From assembly GCA_003157385.1 (NCBI GenBank), contig PMJJ01000048.1, positions 13,492 to 48,886 on the forward strand: 35,395 nucleotides of DNA, in the 5' to 3' direction. Positions 1 through 9,475 of the stretch are shown in pieces; the stretch's first letter is position 1; every line of letters begins with the position of its first letter. This stretch comes from Actinomycetota bacterium (lineage in GTDB: Bacteria > Actinomycetota > Geothermincolia > Fen-727 > Anoxymicrobiaceae). Under the pieces are notes generated by a model, which did no database searches, had not been told where the DNA came from, and saw only the letters and a list, made by a program, of their open reading frames with translations. A program made the position numbers and the translations under genes.

Positions 1-2
1 CG

Positions 3-752
3 CGGGTGCCGGGCAAGTTTCTCCACTGCCGCCGTCGTCGACTTGTGAGGCAGGCTCTCCTTCTTTCGCATGTTCGCGACTATGGCCTCCAGCGCGGCGG
101 CCCCCGCGGCGGAGCGCAGCACCTTCTTCACCGGTGAGCCCTCCGGGTGCCACATCGCCGGCGGCGAGCCCATAGTGATCCCGCCGGCCAGCTGGTCGCG
201 GCGGCGCTCCACAAGGGCGGAGTCGGAGACGACCTTGCCGTTTTCGAAGGCCGCGCCCTGAAGGAACATGTAGAGCACCTTGCCGCCCATGCTGTGGCCG
301 ATATAGAAGACCGGTTTGCCGGTGGCGTCCGCGACGCCGTCGACCAGCGCCGGGGCGTCCAGGATAGCCAGGTTGTCGATGGAGTGGCTCCAGTTGGCGC
401 ACTCGCTCAGGTAGGGCTCGCGGCCGCAGCCCCGGAACGAGGACACCCACACGTCGAAGCCCCCCCGCGCCAGGTAGACCGCCAGGTTGCGCCCCTGGCG
501 GGGCAGGTCGAAGGTGAAGCCCGTGCCGCTGAACCCGTGGCACATCAGCACCGGCGTCCCGCCCGGATTGGCGTAGCGCTTGAGCCGCAGCTTCAGGCCG
601 TCGGCGGTCTCGAACTCGCGCAGCTCGACCGCCAGGCCCTCCGCCACGTCCTGCTCCTGGCCGGGAAGAGGCGTGTCGAGGCCCATCTTGATGCCGAAGC
701 CGTAGAGGCCGAGCGCGGCAAGCGCGGAAAGGGTGCCGGTGAATCTGCCCAT
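3..752 (-). CDS. alpha/beta hydrolase, 3' end cut by window edge
   Basis: Minus-strand frame open from ATG at 752 to the window edge; translation contains VLMCHGFSGTG and VFYIGHSMGG (nucleophile elbow GxSxG). The plus ORF 147..866 is its antisense shadow. Confidence 0.85.
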   Translation of the reverse strand, partial: MGRFTGTLSALAALGLYGFGIKMGLDTPLPGQEQDVAEGLAVELREFETADGLKLRLKRYANPGGTPVLMCHGFSGTGFTFDLPRQGRNLAVYLARGGFDVWVSSFRGCGREPYLSECANWSHSIDNLAILDAPALVDGVADATGKPVFYIGHSMGGKVLYMFLQGAAFENGKVVSDSALVERRRDQLAGGITMGSPPAMWHPEGSPVKKVLRSAAGAAALEAIVANMRKKESLPHKSTTAAVEKLARHP

Positions 753-894
753 GGATGTCTCTCCTTCATCGCGCTACAGATGCGGAGCGTATGCTGCGGG
801 TCAATGATAAGGCACTTGAGCCGTCATGAGAATGTCGGGCCGGCGCTGTCTCGCGATACAATATGATGGCAGGCTAGCGACAGAAAGGTCCGGC

Positions 895-1746
895 ATGGCG
901 GATGGCTTTTTCGAGGTGCCCTCCGAGACCGTCCTCACCTCGGAGGGCCCGGTCGAGCTGCCCATGCTGTTCTACGACGTGTCGGTCAGGCAGCTCAACT
1001 TCCTGGTGGACTATCGCGCCGCGCTCTCCAGGCTCGAGGGGACCGGGCTGGCCCCCTGCCGCTTCCGCGGCCATGCGCTGGCGAGCCTCATCCTCTACAA
1101 CTACCGGGACGTCTCGATCGGCCCCTACGACGAGGTGACCATCGTGCTCCTGGCCTACCCGCTTGCTGGCCGGGACCCGAAACCGTACTGGCCCAACCTG
1201 ATCAAGCGGGACGGATATCGCTGGGCCATCGGCGCATACGTGCTGGAGATGCCGGTGACCATACCGGCCGCCCGCGCCGCGGGGCGCGAGATCTGGGGCT
1301 ATCCCAAGTACCTGACCGACGTTCCTCTCGAGATCTCCGACAGGGCTTTCTCCTACAGGGTCATGGACGGGCCGGGAGGCGAGGAGGTGCTGTCGGTCGA
1401 GTGCACGCCTTGGCCGGGCCTCACTATGAGGGCCGGCGACCTGGTCACTCTCTCCAATCACGAGGACGCGATCATGAGGACGGTGGTGGAGGTGGACGCG
1501 GCCTACAGGAACTCCACCTGCCGGAGGCTTCGCATCACGGCCTCCTCGTCGGACCACCGGTTCGCGTGCACCGTACGAGACCTGGGGCTTGACCGAACGC
1601 GGCCGTTCCTGGTCCAGAGCACCGATTCTTTCCGCTCCAGGCTCAACCGCGGCTGGCCCGTCGCAGGCCAGCGAACGACGACGCCGCCCTATCCGGTTGA
1701 AGGTGAGGCGCCGGCCCGCTGGCCCGGGGGCGTCCGGGGCCTCTAG
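895..1746 (+). CDS. acetoacetate decarboxylase family protein
   Basis: ORF 826..1746 with internal ATG 895; motifs YDEVTIVLLAYP, YVLEMPVTIPAARAAGREIWGYPKYL typical of the ADC fold. Confidence 0.8.
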   Translation: MADGFFEVPSETVLTSEGPVELPMLFYDVSVRQLNFLVDYRAALSRLEGTGLAPCRFRGHALASLILYNYRDVSIGPYDEVTIVLLAYPLAGRDPKPYWPNLIKRDGYRWAIGAYVLEMPVTIPAARAAGREIWGYPKYLTDVPLEISDRAFSYRVMDGPGGEEVLSVECTPWPGLTMRAGDLVTLSNHEDAIMRTVVEVDAAYRNSTCRRLRITASSSDHRFACTVRDLGLDRTRPFLVQSTDSFRSRLNRGWPVAGQRTTTPPYPVEGEAPARWPGGVRGL

Positions 1747-2177
1747 AGAGTCTTGCCGAACAGGAAGCCCAACTGCTTGAAGCCCTGCGTCTTGTAGAAC
1801 TCGTGCGCTCCCGTCCTCTGGAATCCCGAGTCGAGCTCGATCGCCACGCAGCCGCGGTCGGAGGCGGCGCCGGCGGCCGTCTCCAGCAGGGAGGCCCCCA
1901 CGCCCGTCTTCCTGTAGCCTTCCCTCACGATCAGGATGTCCACGTAGGCGGTCATCCCCGCGAACAGGAGAGAGTTCTTGATGTTCATGGCGCAGAAGCC
2001 GATGAGCTTTTCGTCCTCCATCGCGCAGAAGGATGCTTCCGTGCCGACCTCCAGCGAGGCGTTGAAGACCTTCTGGAGCCTGCTGCCGTCCAGGTTGGTC
2101 TCGGGCCACAGATGCTGGAGCAATTCGAGCACCTGCTCGAAGTCCTCCTCGCGGCAATCGCGTATCTCGGCAGCCAT
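1743..2177 (-). CDS. GNAT family N-acetyltransferase
   Basis: MAAEIRDCREEDFEQVLELL...VREGYRKTGVGASLLETA; start at 2177 preceded by GGAG-type RBS. Confidence 0.85.
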   Translation of the reverse strand: MAAEIRDCREEDFEQVLELLQHLWPETNLDGSRLQKVFNASLEVGTEASFCAMEDEKLIGFCAMNIKNSLLFAGMTAYVDILIVREGYRKTGVGASLLETAAGAASDRGCVAIELDSGFQRTGAHEFYKTQGFKQLGFLFGKTL

Positions 2178-2343
2178 TTTTAATCTCCTCAATAATGCGC
2201 CTCCGGCCACTTCGCCGGCGCGCCGTGTCGTCTCCGAAAAGGATGATACAACCGTGCGGCTGCGTGCTCAAGCGTTGCTTGCTCGGCCTGCCGCCGCCGG
2301 CGTCGTTGTATCATTGGCGCAGTCACGATGGCGTAGGAGGAAG

Positions 2344-3003
2344 ATGGAACCGGTCATCCGTGCCGCGTCGGCCGCAGACGCTGGAGCAATCGCATACGCC
2401 GCTTACCTTGCTGGGCAGGGCCACTGCCGCGCGTCCACCTACGACCTCATGATACCGGGTGGGCGGCCCGGGCCCACCGCCGAGAGGATCTATCTGATCA
2501 AGCGCCTGGTCGAGGCCGAGACCGTCTGCTGGCTCCACTACTCACACTACCGCGTCGCGGTCCTCGACGGGAGCGTGGCCGCGTCCATCGGCGCCTTCCG
2601 CGCTGAGGACTCCGGGAACATCGATCTCATCAAGGCGCTGAGGGAGACCGGGTGGACCGACGAAGAGATCGCGCGGATGTCCACCGAGGTCCGGGTGTAT
2701 GCCAGGGTGGAGCCACCGGTCCCCCGCGACGCGTGGATGATCGAGAACGCCGCGGTGCTGCCGGGGTTCCGCCGCATGGGGCTCATGACGGCACTGCTGG
2801 AGGCGGTCGTCGATGAGGGTCGCCGGACGGGCTTGAAGACCGCGCTGCTGGCCTGTCACATGGGCAACGAGGCCGCGCGGCGGCTGTACGAGCGGGCCGG
2901 TTTCGTCATCACCGCCGAGAGGACGGACACCGAGTTCGAGACCGTCTTCGGGTGCCCCGGGATGTGGCAGATGACGCTCGAGCTTCAGGGACCGACCCGG
3001 TAG
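2344..3003 (+). CDS. GNAT family N-acetyltransferase
   Basis: MEPVIRAASAADAGAIAYAAYLAG...VLPGFRRMGLMTALLEAVVDEG; RBS gtaggaggaag before ATG 2344. Confidence 0.8.
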   Translation: MEPVIRAASAADAGAIAYAAYLAGQGHCRASTYDLMIPGGRPGPTAERIYLIKRLVEAETVCWLHYSHYRVAVLDGSVAASIGAFRAEDSGNIDLIKALRETGWTDEEIARMSTEVRVYARVEPPVPRDAWMIENAAVLPGFRRMGLMTALLEAVVDEGRRTGLKTALLACHMGNEAARRLYERAGFVITAERTDTEFETVFGCPGMWQMTLELQGPTR

Positions 3004-3005
3004 AC

Positions 3006-5432
3006 TCAGGCTGCGCGGCCGGAATCCATCAGACCGGTCATGCGGTTCTCGCTGGTCCTCCAGCCGGACAGCCTCCAGGCCACCTCCATCAGGATTATCC
3101 CCGCCACGGAGATCGCGACGGTCTGGATGATGATGGTCCACTGGGGTATGTCGAGGGCGAAGAAGTCACGCAGGTACGGCACAGTGAGGATGATCAACAG
3201 GCCGAGCAGCATGGCCGCGACCAGACCTTCCTTCCACCAGGTCCAGGGCTTGCAGAGGACCCCCAGTATCCACAGGCCCAGCACCACCAGCACCAGCGTC
3301 GCGGTGGTGCGCGACTCGGCGATGGCGATCCAGGGGTAGATGTGGGAGAGCGCGGCGGCGCTGAACGCGGCCAGGGCCGCAACGATCCCGGCGGGGATGG
3401 TGAACCGCATGACCCGTTTGACGAACCCCGGCCGGTAACGCGCCGTGTTCGGCGCGAACGAGAGCACGAACGCGGGGGCGCCGATGGTCAGGCCGCTCAC
3501 CAGCGTGAGGTGGCGCGGGAGGAAGATGAAGGCCCAGCCCGCGAGGCCTATGGCGATCGAGAGCAGCGTCGCGTACACGGTCTTGGTGAGGAACAGGTTC
3601 GCCACGCGCTCCATGTTGCCTATCACCCTGCGGCCTTCGCCCACCACCGCCGGCAGCGTCTCGAAGCGGCCGTCCAGCAGCACCAGCTGAGCCACGGCCC
3701 TGGAGGCCGGCGAGCCGGTCCCCATGGCGATGCCGATGTCCGCTTTCTTCAGCGCCAGCACGTCGTTCACGCCATCGCCGGTCATGGCGACCACGTGGCC
3801 CCTGCTCTGCAGAGCCGCGACCATCGCCTCTTTCTGGTTGGGCTTCACGCGCCCGAAGACCGTGGAGGTCTCCAGCACCGCGGCGAGATCTTCCTGGTCG
3901 TCCGGGAGCGTGCGCGCGTCCACCGGCTGGCCCACGTCTATCACGCCGGCCGTCCTGGCTACCGCGCCGACCGTAACGGGGTTGTCGCCCGAGATCACCT
4001 TGATGGTGACACCCTGCTCGTAGAAGTAGGCAAGGGTCTCCGGCGCGTCGCCGCGCACGCGCTCCTCGAAGACCACTATGGACGCCGGGTCCAACGCGGG
4101 CAGGGTCTCTTCGGTGATGTCGCGCTCGGCGCGGGCCAGCAGCAGCACCCGCAGGCCGGTGCCAGCAAGCTGCGAGACTTGATCGCCCAGTTCCTCGTGT
4201 GAGCCGATCTCATCCATCATGACCTCAGGCGCGCCGAGCACCCAGGTCCCGTTGTCCCCGAACGACTCCGAGCTCCACTTCCTCACCGACGAGAAAGGCA
4301 CCCGGCCGGTTATCTCCCAGCCTTCAGGCGCCTCGAACGCCTCGGAGATCGCCTCCAGCGTGCTGCTCTTGGAGGCGGCGTCCATGCCGAAGCCGCCAAG
4401 GACCTGCTCAAGCTCCGCCTCGTCGTGGGCGCTTACCGCGACGGGGACCATCCTGTTGAACGCGAGCTTTCCCTCCGTGAGGGTCCCGGTCTTGTCCAGG
4501 CAGACCACGTCGACGCGGGCGAGTCCCTCAACCGCGGGCAGCTCCTGCACCAGCACGTTCTTGCGGCCGAGCACCACCACGCTCACGGCGAACGCCACGC
4601 TGGTCAGCAGCACCAGTCCCTCGGGGACCATCCCGACCAGCCCCGCCACCGTCCCGGTCGCCGCGCGATGGAAGGTCCCGAAGACCTTCAGCTGGCTCAC
4701 CAGCAGCAGGATGCCCACCGGCAGCATGACCCAGGTGATGTAGCGGAGGATCATGTTGATGCTGTCGCGCAGCTCGGAGGAGACCAGCTGGAACTGGCGG
4801 GCCTCCGACGCCAGCTTGCGGGCGTAGGCGTCGGCCCCGACCTTCTGGGCCCTGAAGCTGCCTGTGCCCGCGACGATGAAGCTCCCGGACTTGACCTCGT
4901 CGCCCGGCTTCTTCACCACCGGGACCGACTCGCCCGTCAGCAGCGACTCGTCGACCTCCAGCCCCTGCGCCTCGAGCACGGCGCCGTCCGCCACCACCTG
5001 CTCGCCGGTGGACAGCAGCACCACGTCGTCGACGACCACTTTGCCGAGCGCTATCTCCTCCTCGCGGCCGTCGCGGACCACCCGCGTCTTGGCCTCGCTG
5101 ATCAGGGTAAGCCTGTCCAGCGTCCACTTCGCGCGCACCTCCTGCACGATGCCGATGAGCGTGTTGACCACGAGCACCGCGCCGAAGAGGGCGTCGCGGG
5201 GGGAGCCGAAAATGAGGATCACCACGAACAGGGAGCCGAGGATCGCGTTGAACCTGGTGAAAACGTTTCCCCTGATGATGTCGGTGTAGTTGCGGCTCGA
5301 CTTCTGCTGGACCGCGTTGGTCTCGCCGCGGGCTTCTCGCTCGGCAACCTCGGCCGCGGTCAGGCCCCTGGTGCCCCCGGGCGCTTCGTCTCGCGCGTAG
5401 ATCTGGGTCGAAACCGGCAAGCGCCCTCCCAT
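3006..5432 (-). CDS. cation-translocating P-type ATPase (CtpE-like)
   Basis: 808 aa; DESLLTGESVPV, VCLDKTGTLTEGKL, AMTGDGVNDVLALKKADIGIAMG and multiple TM segments. Confidence 0.93.
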   Translation of the reverse strand: MGGRLPVSTQIYARDEAPGGTRGLTAAEVAEREARGETNAVQQKSSRNYTDIIRGNVFTRFNAILGSLFVVILIFGSPRDALFGAVLVVNTLIGIVQEVRAKWTLDRLTLISEAKTRVVRDGREEEIALGKVVVDDVVLLSTGEQVVADGAVLEAQGLEVDESLLTGESVPVVKKPGDEVKSGSFIVAGTGSFRAQKVGADAYARKLASEARQFQLVSSELRDSINMILRYITWVMLPVGILLLVSQLKVFGTFHRAATGTVAGLVGMVPEGLVLLTSVAFAVSVVVLGRKNVLVQELPAVEGLARVDVVCLDKTGTLTEGKLAFNRMVPVAVSAHDEAELEQVLGGFGMDAASKSSTLEAISEAFEAPEGWEITGRVPFSSVRKWSSESFGDNGTWVLGAPEVMMDEIGSHEELGDQVSQLAGTGLRVLLLARAERDITEETLPALDPASIVVFEERVRGDAPETLAYFYEQGVTIKVISGDNPVTVGAVARTAGVIDVGQPVDARTLPDDQEDLAAVLETSTVFGRVKPNQKEAMVAALQSRGHVVAMTGDGVNDVLALKKADIGIAMGTGSPASRAVAQLVLLDGRFETLPAVVGEGRRVIGNMERVANLFLTKTVYATLLSIAIGLAGWAFIFLPRHLTLVSGLTIGAPAFVLSFAPNTARYRPGFVKRVMRFTIPAGIVAALAAFSAAALSHIYPWIAIAESRTTATLVLVVLGLWILGVLCKPWTWWKEGLVAAMLLGLLIILTVPYLRDFFALDIPQWTIIIQTVAISVAGIILMEVAWRLSGWRTSENRMTGLMDSGRAA

Positions 5433-5491
5433 GGAGAAATGGAAACGTCGCGATTCTACGTTGTTAGGTTAGCAGCGGGCGTGACCAAAAC

Positions 5492-5518
5492 GCAAAACGG
5501 GGACAGCCCCCATTTTGC
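5492..5518. repeat. REP-like dyad element (copy A, divergent core)
   Basis: gcaaaacgggg-acagc-ccccattttgc, followed by gcaccatggtgc. Confidence 0.55.
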
Positions 5519-5598
5519 ACCATGGTGCGTCTTGAGCGGTCGCCGGCCCGGGCCTCTTGATATACTTTCAGCTACCACTTCCGACGAAAGGAAACGAC

Positions 5599-6687
5599 AT
5601 GGCACCGGACCTCGAGCTTTCGGACGAGCAGCGAAGGAAGGCGGAGGCGGACAACCAGAAAGCGCTGGAGCGCGAGGGACTGAAGCCCGGCGTGGTCGAG
5701 CAGTGGGAGGACTCCTACCGGACGTCCGGACGGCCCGACGCCTTCGAGTGGTGGTACTTCGACGCGAAGTTCGAAAGCGGGTGGACGGCGGTGGTCGTCT
5801 TCAGCACCAAGCCCATGACCAAGCCCGGCGCGCCGCTGAAACCCTCCGCCCAGATGATAATCCACGACCCCGGTGGCAAGCGAATGAGGCTCGGCGCCGC
5901 CATGGGGCCTGACGATCTCGAGGCTTCCACCGATTCCTGCGAGGTGCGAATCGGTCCCAGCCACGTCAAAGGTGACCTGAGCACCTACGTGCTGCACGCC
6001 GAGGGCGAGGGTGCCGCGCTCGACCTGACCTTCGAGCGAGGCGCGCCGTCGTGGAGGCCGGGCGCCGGCATGAGCTACTTCGACAAGAAGAAGGATAAGT
6101 ATCTCGGCTGGGTGGTGCCCATCCCCTACGGCACGGTCAGCGGGACCATCACCGTCGACGGCAAGGCGCACGAGGTCAAGGGCACCGGCTACCACGACCA
6201 CAACTGGGGCAACATCAGCCCGGGGCTGGGGATCGACCACTGGTACTGGGGCAGGGCCCACGTAGGAGAGTTCAGCATGATCTTCGTAGAGATCGTGACC
6301 GCGAAGGTGCCCGGCATGGGGAGCCTGAAGGTCCCCTCCTTCTACCTGGCCAGGGGCGAGGAGATCATCACCGACGACGCCATGCCCATGAGCCTGGTGA
6401 CCAGGGACTACGTCGACGGGCCCGGCGGCAGGCCGTACCCCAGGGTGCTCGACTGGCAGTGGCACACGCCCGACGGTGACATCGAGTTCAGTATCACCAA
6501 CCCGTCGCTGATTGAGACTATCAACGTCCTCGAGGACATGCCCAGGTGGGAGCAGGCGCTGATCCACCTGTTCGCCAAGCCCCTCTATTACGACTTCAAC
6601 GCCGACATCGCATTCAAGATCGACTACGCCGGGATCAAGGCCGAGGTCGAGGGCTCGGCGCTCTACGAGATCATGATGCTGAGGTGA
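5599..6687 (+). CDS. AttH/CrtC-like (lipocalin-like, hydroxyneurosporene synthase-type) protein
   Basis: FEWWYFDAKFESGWTAVVVF and GTGYHDHNWGNISPG motifs typical of CrtC/AttH-like folds; ATG 5599. Confidence 0.7.
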   Translation: MAPDLELSDEQRRKAEADNQKALEREGLKPGVVEQWEDSYRTSGRPDAFEWWYFDAKFESGWTAVVVFSTKPMTKPGAPLKPSAQMIIHDPGGKRMRLGAAMGPDDLEASTDSCEVRIGPSHVKGDLSTYVLHAEGEGAALDLTFERGAPSWRPGAGMSYFDKKKDKYLGWVVPIPYGTVSGTITVDGKAHEVKGTGYHDHNWGNISPGLGIDHWYWGRAHVGEFSMIFVEIVTAKVPGMGSLKVPSFYLARGEEIITDDAMPMSLVTRDYVDGPGGRPYPRVLDWQWHTPDGDIEFSITNPSLIETINVLEDMPRWEQALIHLFAKPLYYDFNADIAFKIDYAGIKAEVEGSALYEIMMLR

Positions 6688-6691
6688 TGGC

Positions 6692-7927
6692 ATGAAGACG
6701 GTGACAGTGCCCAACCTGCTCTGGTACGGCAACGAGCCGCGCACGCTGGAGTTCCCAAAGCGATGGGACGTGAGCGTGCTGGAGCCGCCGGGCTTCTCCA
6801 AGCCGGCGCTGGACGACGCCGGCATCCTCGAGGCACTCTCCTCGCCCATCGGCTCGCCGACCCTGGCCGAGCTGGCGGCCGGGGCCAGCGAGGTTGCCAT
6901 ACTGTTCGATGACATCACCCGGCCCACCCCGGTCTCGCGGCTGCTGCCGCACGTATTGGGGCCGATCCACGACGCGGGTATACCTCGCGGGAACGTGCGG
7001 TTCATCCCGGCGCTGGGGATGCACGGCGCGATGAACAACCTCGACTTCCGCAAGAAGCTGGGCGACGAAGTGGTGCGCGACTACGCCATCTTCAACCACA
7101 ACCCCTACGAGAACTGCGTCGATGTAGGGGTGAGCCCTTCAGGCGTGCCCATCCAGCTGAACCGCGAGTTCATGGCCTGCGACCTCAAGATCGGGATCGG
7201 GTGCATAACCCCCCACGTCCACGTCGGCTTCGGCGGGGGCGGGAAGATGATCATGCCGGGCATCGCCTCCTTCGAGACCATCAAGGCGTTCCACATGGAA
7301 GTGCCCGCGCGGGATTTCACCTCCCTGGGGCTCGGGAGGATCGAGGGGAACGTGATGCACGCGGAGGTCACCGACGTCTGCAGGATGTCGGGGCTGCAGT
7401 TCAAGGCCGACGCGCTCATAAACGACCGCGGCCAGATTACCGAGGTGTTCGCCGGCGACCCCATTGAAGCGCATCGCGCCGGGGTCGCGGTGGCGAAGGA
7501 TCACTACGGGACGCCTCCGTCGACCGGCAACGACATCGTGGTGGTCAACGCGTATGCGAAGTACAACGAGATGGCCATCTGCATGATGATGGCGCTGGGG
7601 TGCGTGAACTTCGCGCCGGCGGGAACGGTCGTCCTCATCGTGGACGCCCCCGAGGGGCAGGTCTGCCACTACCTTCTCAACCGCTTCGGCAAGGAGTACG
7701 GCGGCGCCGGCTACATACCGCGCGCCGAGCCGCCGGGCGGCATCAACGGCATCGTCTGCACCGCCTATCCCAGCCGGACGATGTGCGACTGGTTCGTCTC
7801 GGCCGAGAGCGTGACCGTGACGGGCGACTGGCCGGCGACGCTGCCACTGCTGGAGGAGCGCTACCCGCAGGGAGCCTCGGTGGCGGTGATCCCCGATGGG
7901 ACCATGCAGTACTTCAGAGAGGCCTGA
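6692..7927 (+). CDS. LarA-family (DUF2088) nickel-pincer racemase-like protein
   Basis: FDDITRPTPVSRLLPHVLG, ALGMHG, TPHVHVGFGGGGKMIMPGIAS match LarA-type conserved blocks including the putative active-site His and Lys. Confidence 0.85.
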   Translation: MKTVTVPNLLWYGNEPRTLEFPKRWDVSVLEPPGFSKPALDDAGILEALSSPIGSPTLAELAAGASEVAILFDDITRPTPVSRLLPHVLGPIHDAGIPRGNVRFIPALGMHGAMNNLDFRKKLGDEVVRDYAIFNHNPYENCVDVGVSPSGVPIQLNREFMACDLKIGIGCITPHVHVGFGGGGKMIMPGIASFETIKAFHMEVPARDFTSLGLGRIEGNVMHAEVTDVCRMSGLQFKADALINDRGQITEVFAGDPIEAHRAGVAVAKDHYGTPPSTGNDIVVVNAYAKYNEMAICMMMALGCVNFAPAGTVVLIVDAPEGQVCHYLLNRFGKEYGGAGYIPRAEPPGGINGIVCTAYPSRTMCDWFVSAESVTVTGDWPATLPLLEERYPQGASVAVIPDGTMQYFREA

Positions 7928-7928
7928 G

Positions 7929-8198
7929 ATGGAGCAGGACGTCATCATCATCAACGAGGCGGATAACGTGGCCGTCGCCAGGCGCGACATCCCGGCGGGG
8001 GAAGAGGTGGCTCTGCCGACGGGAGGGTCACTCACCACCGCCGCCGACATCCCCAGGGGGCACAAGGTGGCGCTGGTGGCGATCGCGGAGGGGGGGCGCG
8101 TGATCAAGTACGGTGAGTGCATCGGGGTGGCTGGCGCCGACATCGGACCGGGCGACTGGGTCCACACCCACAACATCGAGGCGGCGGATAAGCCATGA
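7929..8198 (+). CDS. UxaA family small subunit (SAF domain)
   Basis: 90 aa MEQDVIIINEADNVAVARRDIPAGEEV...IPRGHKVALVAIAEGGRVIKYGECIGVAGADIGPGDWVHTHNIE, classic UxaA N-terminal/SAF pattern. Confidence 0.9.
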   Translation: MEQDVIIINEADNVAVARRDIPAGEEVALPTGGSLTTAADIPRGHKVALVAIAEGGRVIKYGECIGVAGADIGPGDWVHTHNIEAADKP

Positions 8199-9355
8199 GG
8201 TCCTTCAAGGGGTACCCGCGGCCCGACGGCAAGGTGGGCGCCAGAAACCACGTCGTGGTCATGCCCACGGTCTCCTGCGCGAACGGCGTCGCCGGCGCCA
8301 TCGCACGGCAGGTCGAGGGCGTCGTGCCTCTGTACCACGGCCACGGCTGCGGCAGGGGAGGGCGCGACCTCGAGCTGCACTTCCGCGCGCTGGCGGGCCT
8401 GCTGGCCAACCCCAACGTCGCGGCGGCCCTTCTCGTGGGGCTCGGCTGCGAGGTGGTGAAGGCGCGGTTCCTGGCCGACATGGCGGAGGCGGGCGGCAAA
8501 CCGGTCGAGCACTTCGAGATCCAGGAGGTGGGTGGGTCGCGCCGCGCCGCGCAGAAGGGCGCGGCAATCGCGAGGTCGCTGCTGGAGACGGCGAGCGCGT
8601 GCGAGCGGGTCGAGGCCTCCCCGCAGGATCTGCTGCTGGGCCTGAAGTGCGGGGGCTCGGACTCGCTGTCGGGTGTCACGGCTAACCCGCTGGTGGGCGA
8701 GGTAGCCGACAGGGTCGTGGCGGCGGGCGGGACCACGGTGCTCACCGAGAGCACCGAGATGATCGGTACCAGCCACATCCTCGAGCGCCGTGCGAGCGAC
8801 CCGGAGGTGGCCGCCCGCGTGAAAGAGATGATAGAGGCTGCGGACCGGCGCACGCACGAGATAATGGGTCCCATGGCCTCACTGGTGATCGCCCCGGGGA
8901 ATCTGGAGGGCGGCATGAGCTCGATCCAGGAGAAGTCGCTCGGCTGCATCGCCAAGGCCGGGACGTCGCCGGTGATGCAGGTCGTCGATTACGCGGAGAC
9001 GCCGCAGGCCACCGGCCTGGTCCTCATGGACGGGCCCGGCTACGACACCGAGTCGATGACCGGGCTGGCCGCGGCGGGGGTGCAGGTGATGATGTTCACC
9101 ACGGGGCGCGGCAACCCGATCGGCTATCCCGTAGTGCCCGTCATCAAGATCGCCAGCAACACGCCACTCTTCCGGGCGATGGAGGACGACATGGACGTGG
9201 ACGCCGAGGCCGCGCTCGACGGCGCAAGCCTCACAGGCGCCGGCGACGCGCTGGAGGAGCTACTGCTGCGGGTGCTCGAAGGGGAGCAGACGAAGGCGGA
9301 GCTCAACGGGCAGGACGGGATCATCTGCCTCTACACCACCAACCCCGCCTTCTGA
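8195..9355 (+). CDS. UxaA family (altronate dehydratase-like / SuyB-like) large subunit
   Basis: MRSFKGYPRPDGKVGARNHVVVMPTVSCANGVA...HGCGRGG...GLKCGGSDSLSGVTANPLVG; ATGA overlap with the small subunit. Confidence 0.9.
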   Translation: MRSFKGYPRPDGKVGARNHVVVMPTVSCANGVAGAIARQVEGVVPLYHGHGCGRGGRDLELHFRALAGLLANPNVAAALLVGLGCEVVKARFLADMAEAGGKPVEHFEIQEVGGSRRAAQKGAAIARSLLETASACERVEASPQDLLLGLKCGGSDSLSGVTANPLVGEVADRVVAAGGTTVLTESTEMIGTSHILERRASDPEVAARVKEMIEAADRRTHEIMGPMASLVIAPGNLEGGMSSIQEKSLGCIAKAGTSPVMQVVDYAETPQATGLVLMDGPGYDTESMTGLAAAGVQVMMFTTGRGNPIGYPVVPVIKIASNTPLFRAMEDDMDVDAEAALDGASLTGAGDALEELLLRVLEGEQTKAELNGQDGIICLYTTNPAF

Positions 9356-9402
9356 AAAAGAGGGGTCAGGCACTTTTCGCCCGTTTTTTCTCACCTTGAC
9401 GT
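9354..9402. repeat. REP-like element (copy B, degenerate arms)
   Basis: tgaaaaagaggggtcaggcacttttcgcccgttttttctca directly at the uxaA-like stop codon; core GGGGTCAGGCAC. Confidence 0.5.
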
Positions 9403-9475
9403 CGTGCAGTCGTGACATTGATCTGTCGCGCGACCTTGAGATCGAGTGGCTTATGATCTTGGTTCCTCCCGTTGC

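Noticed and set aside
147-866. 239-aa plus ORF and many other long overlapping ORFs (874..2271-, 2952..4202+, 4425..5912+, 5572..7053-, 7139..8857-, 21757..22968-)
   Set aside because: Antisense or out-of-frame shadows of GC-rich real genes; Arg/His/Gly/Pro-rich translations without family motifs.
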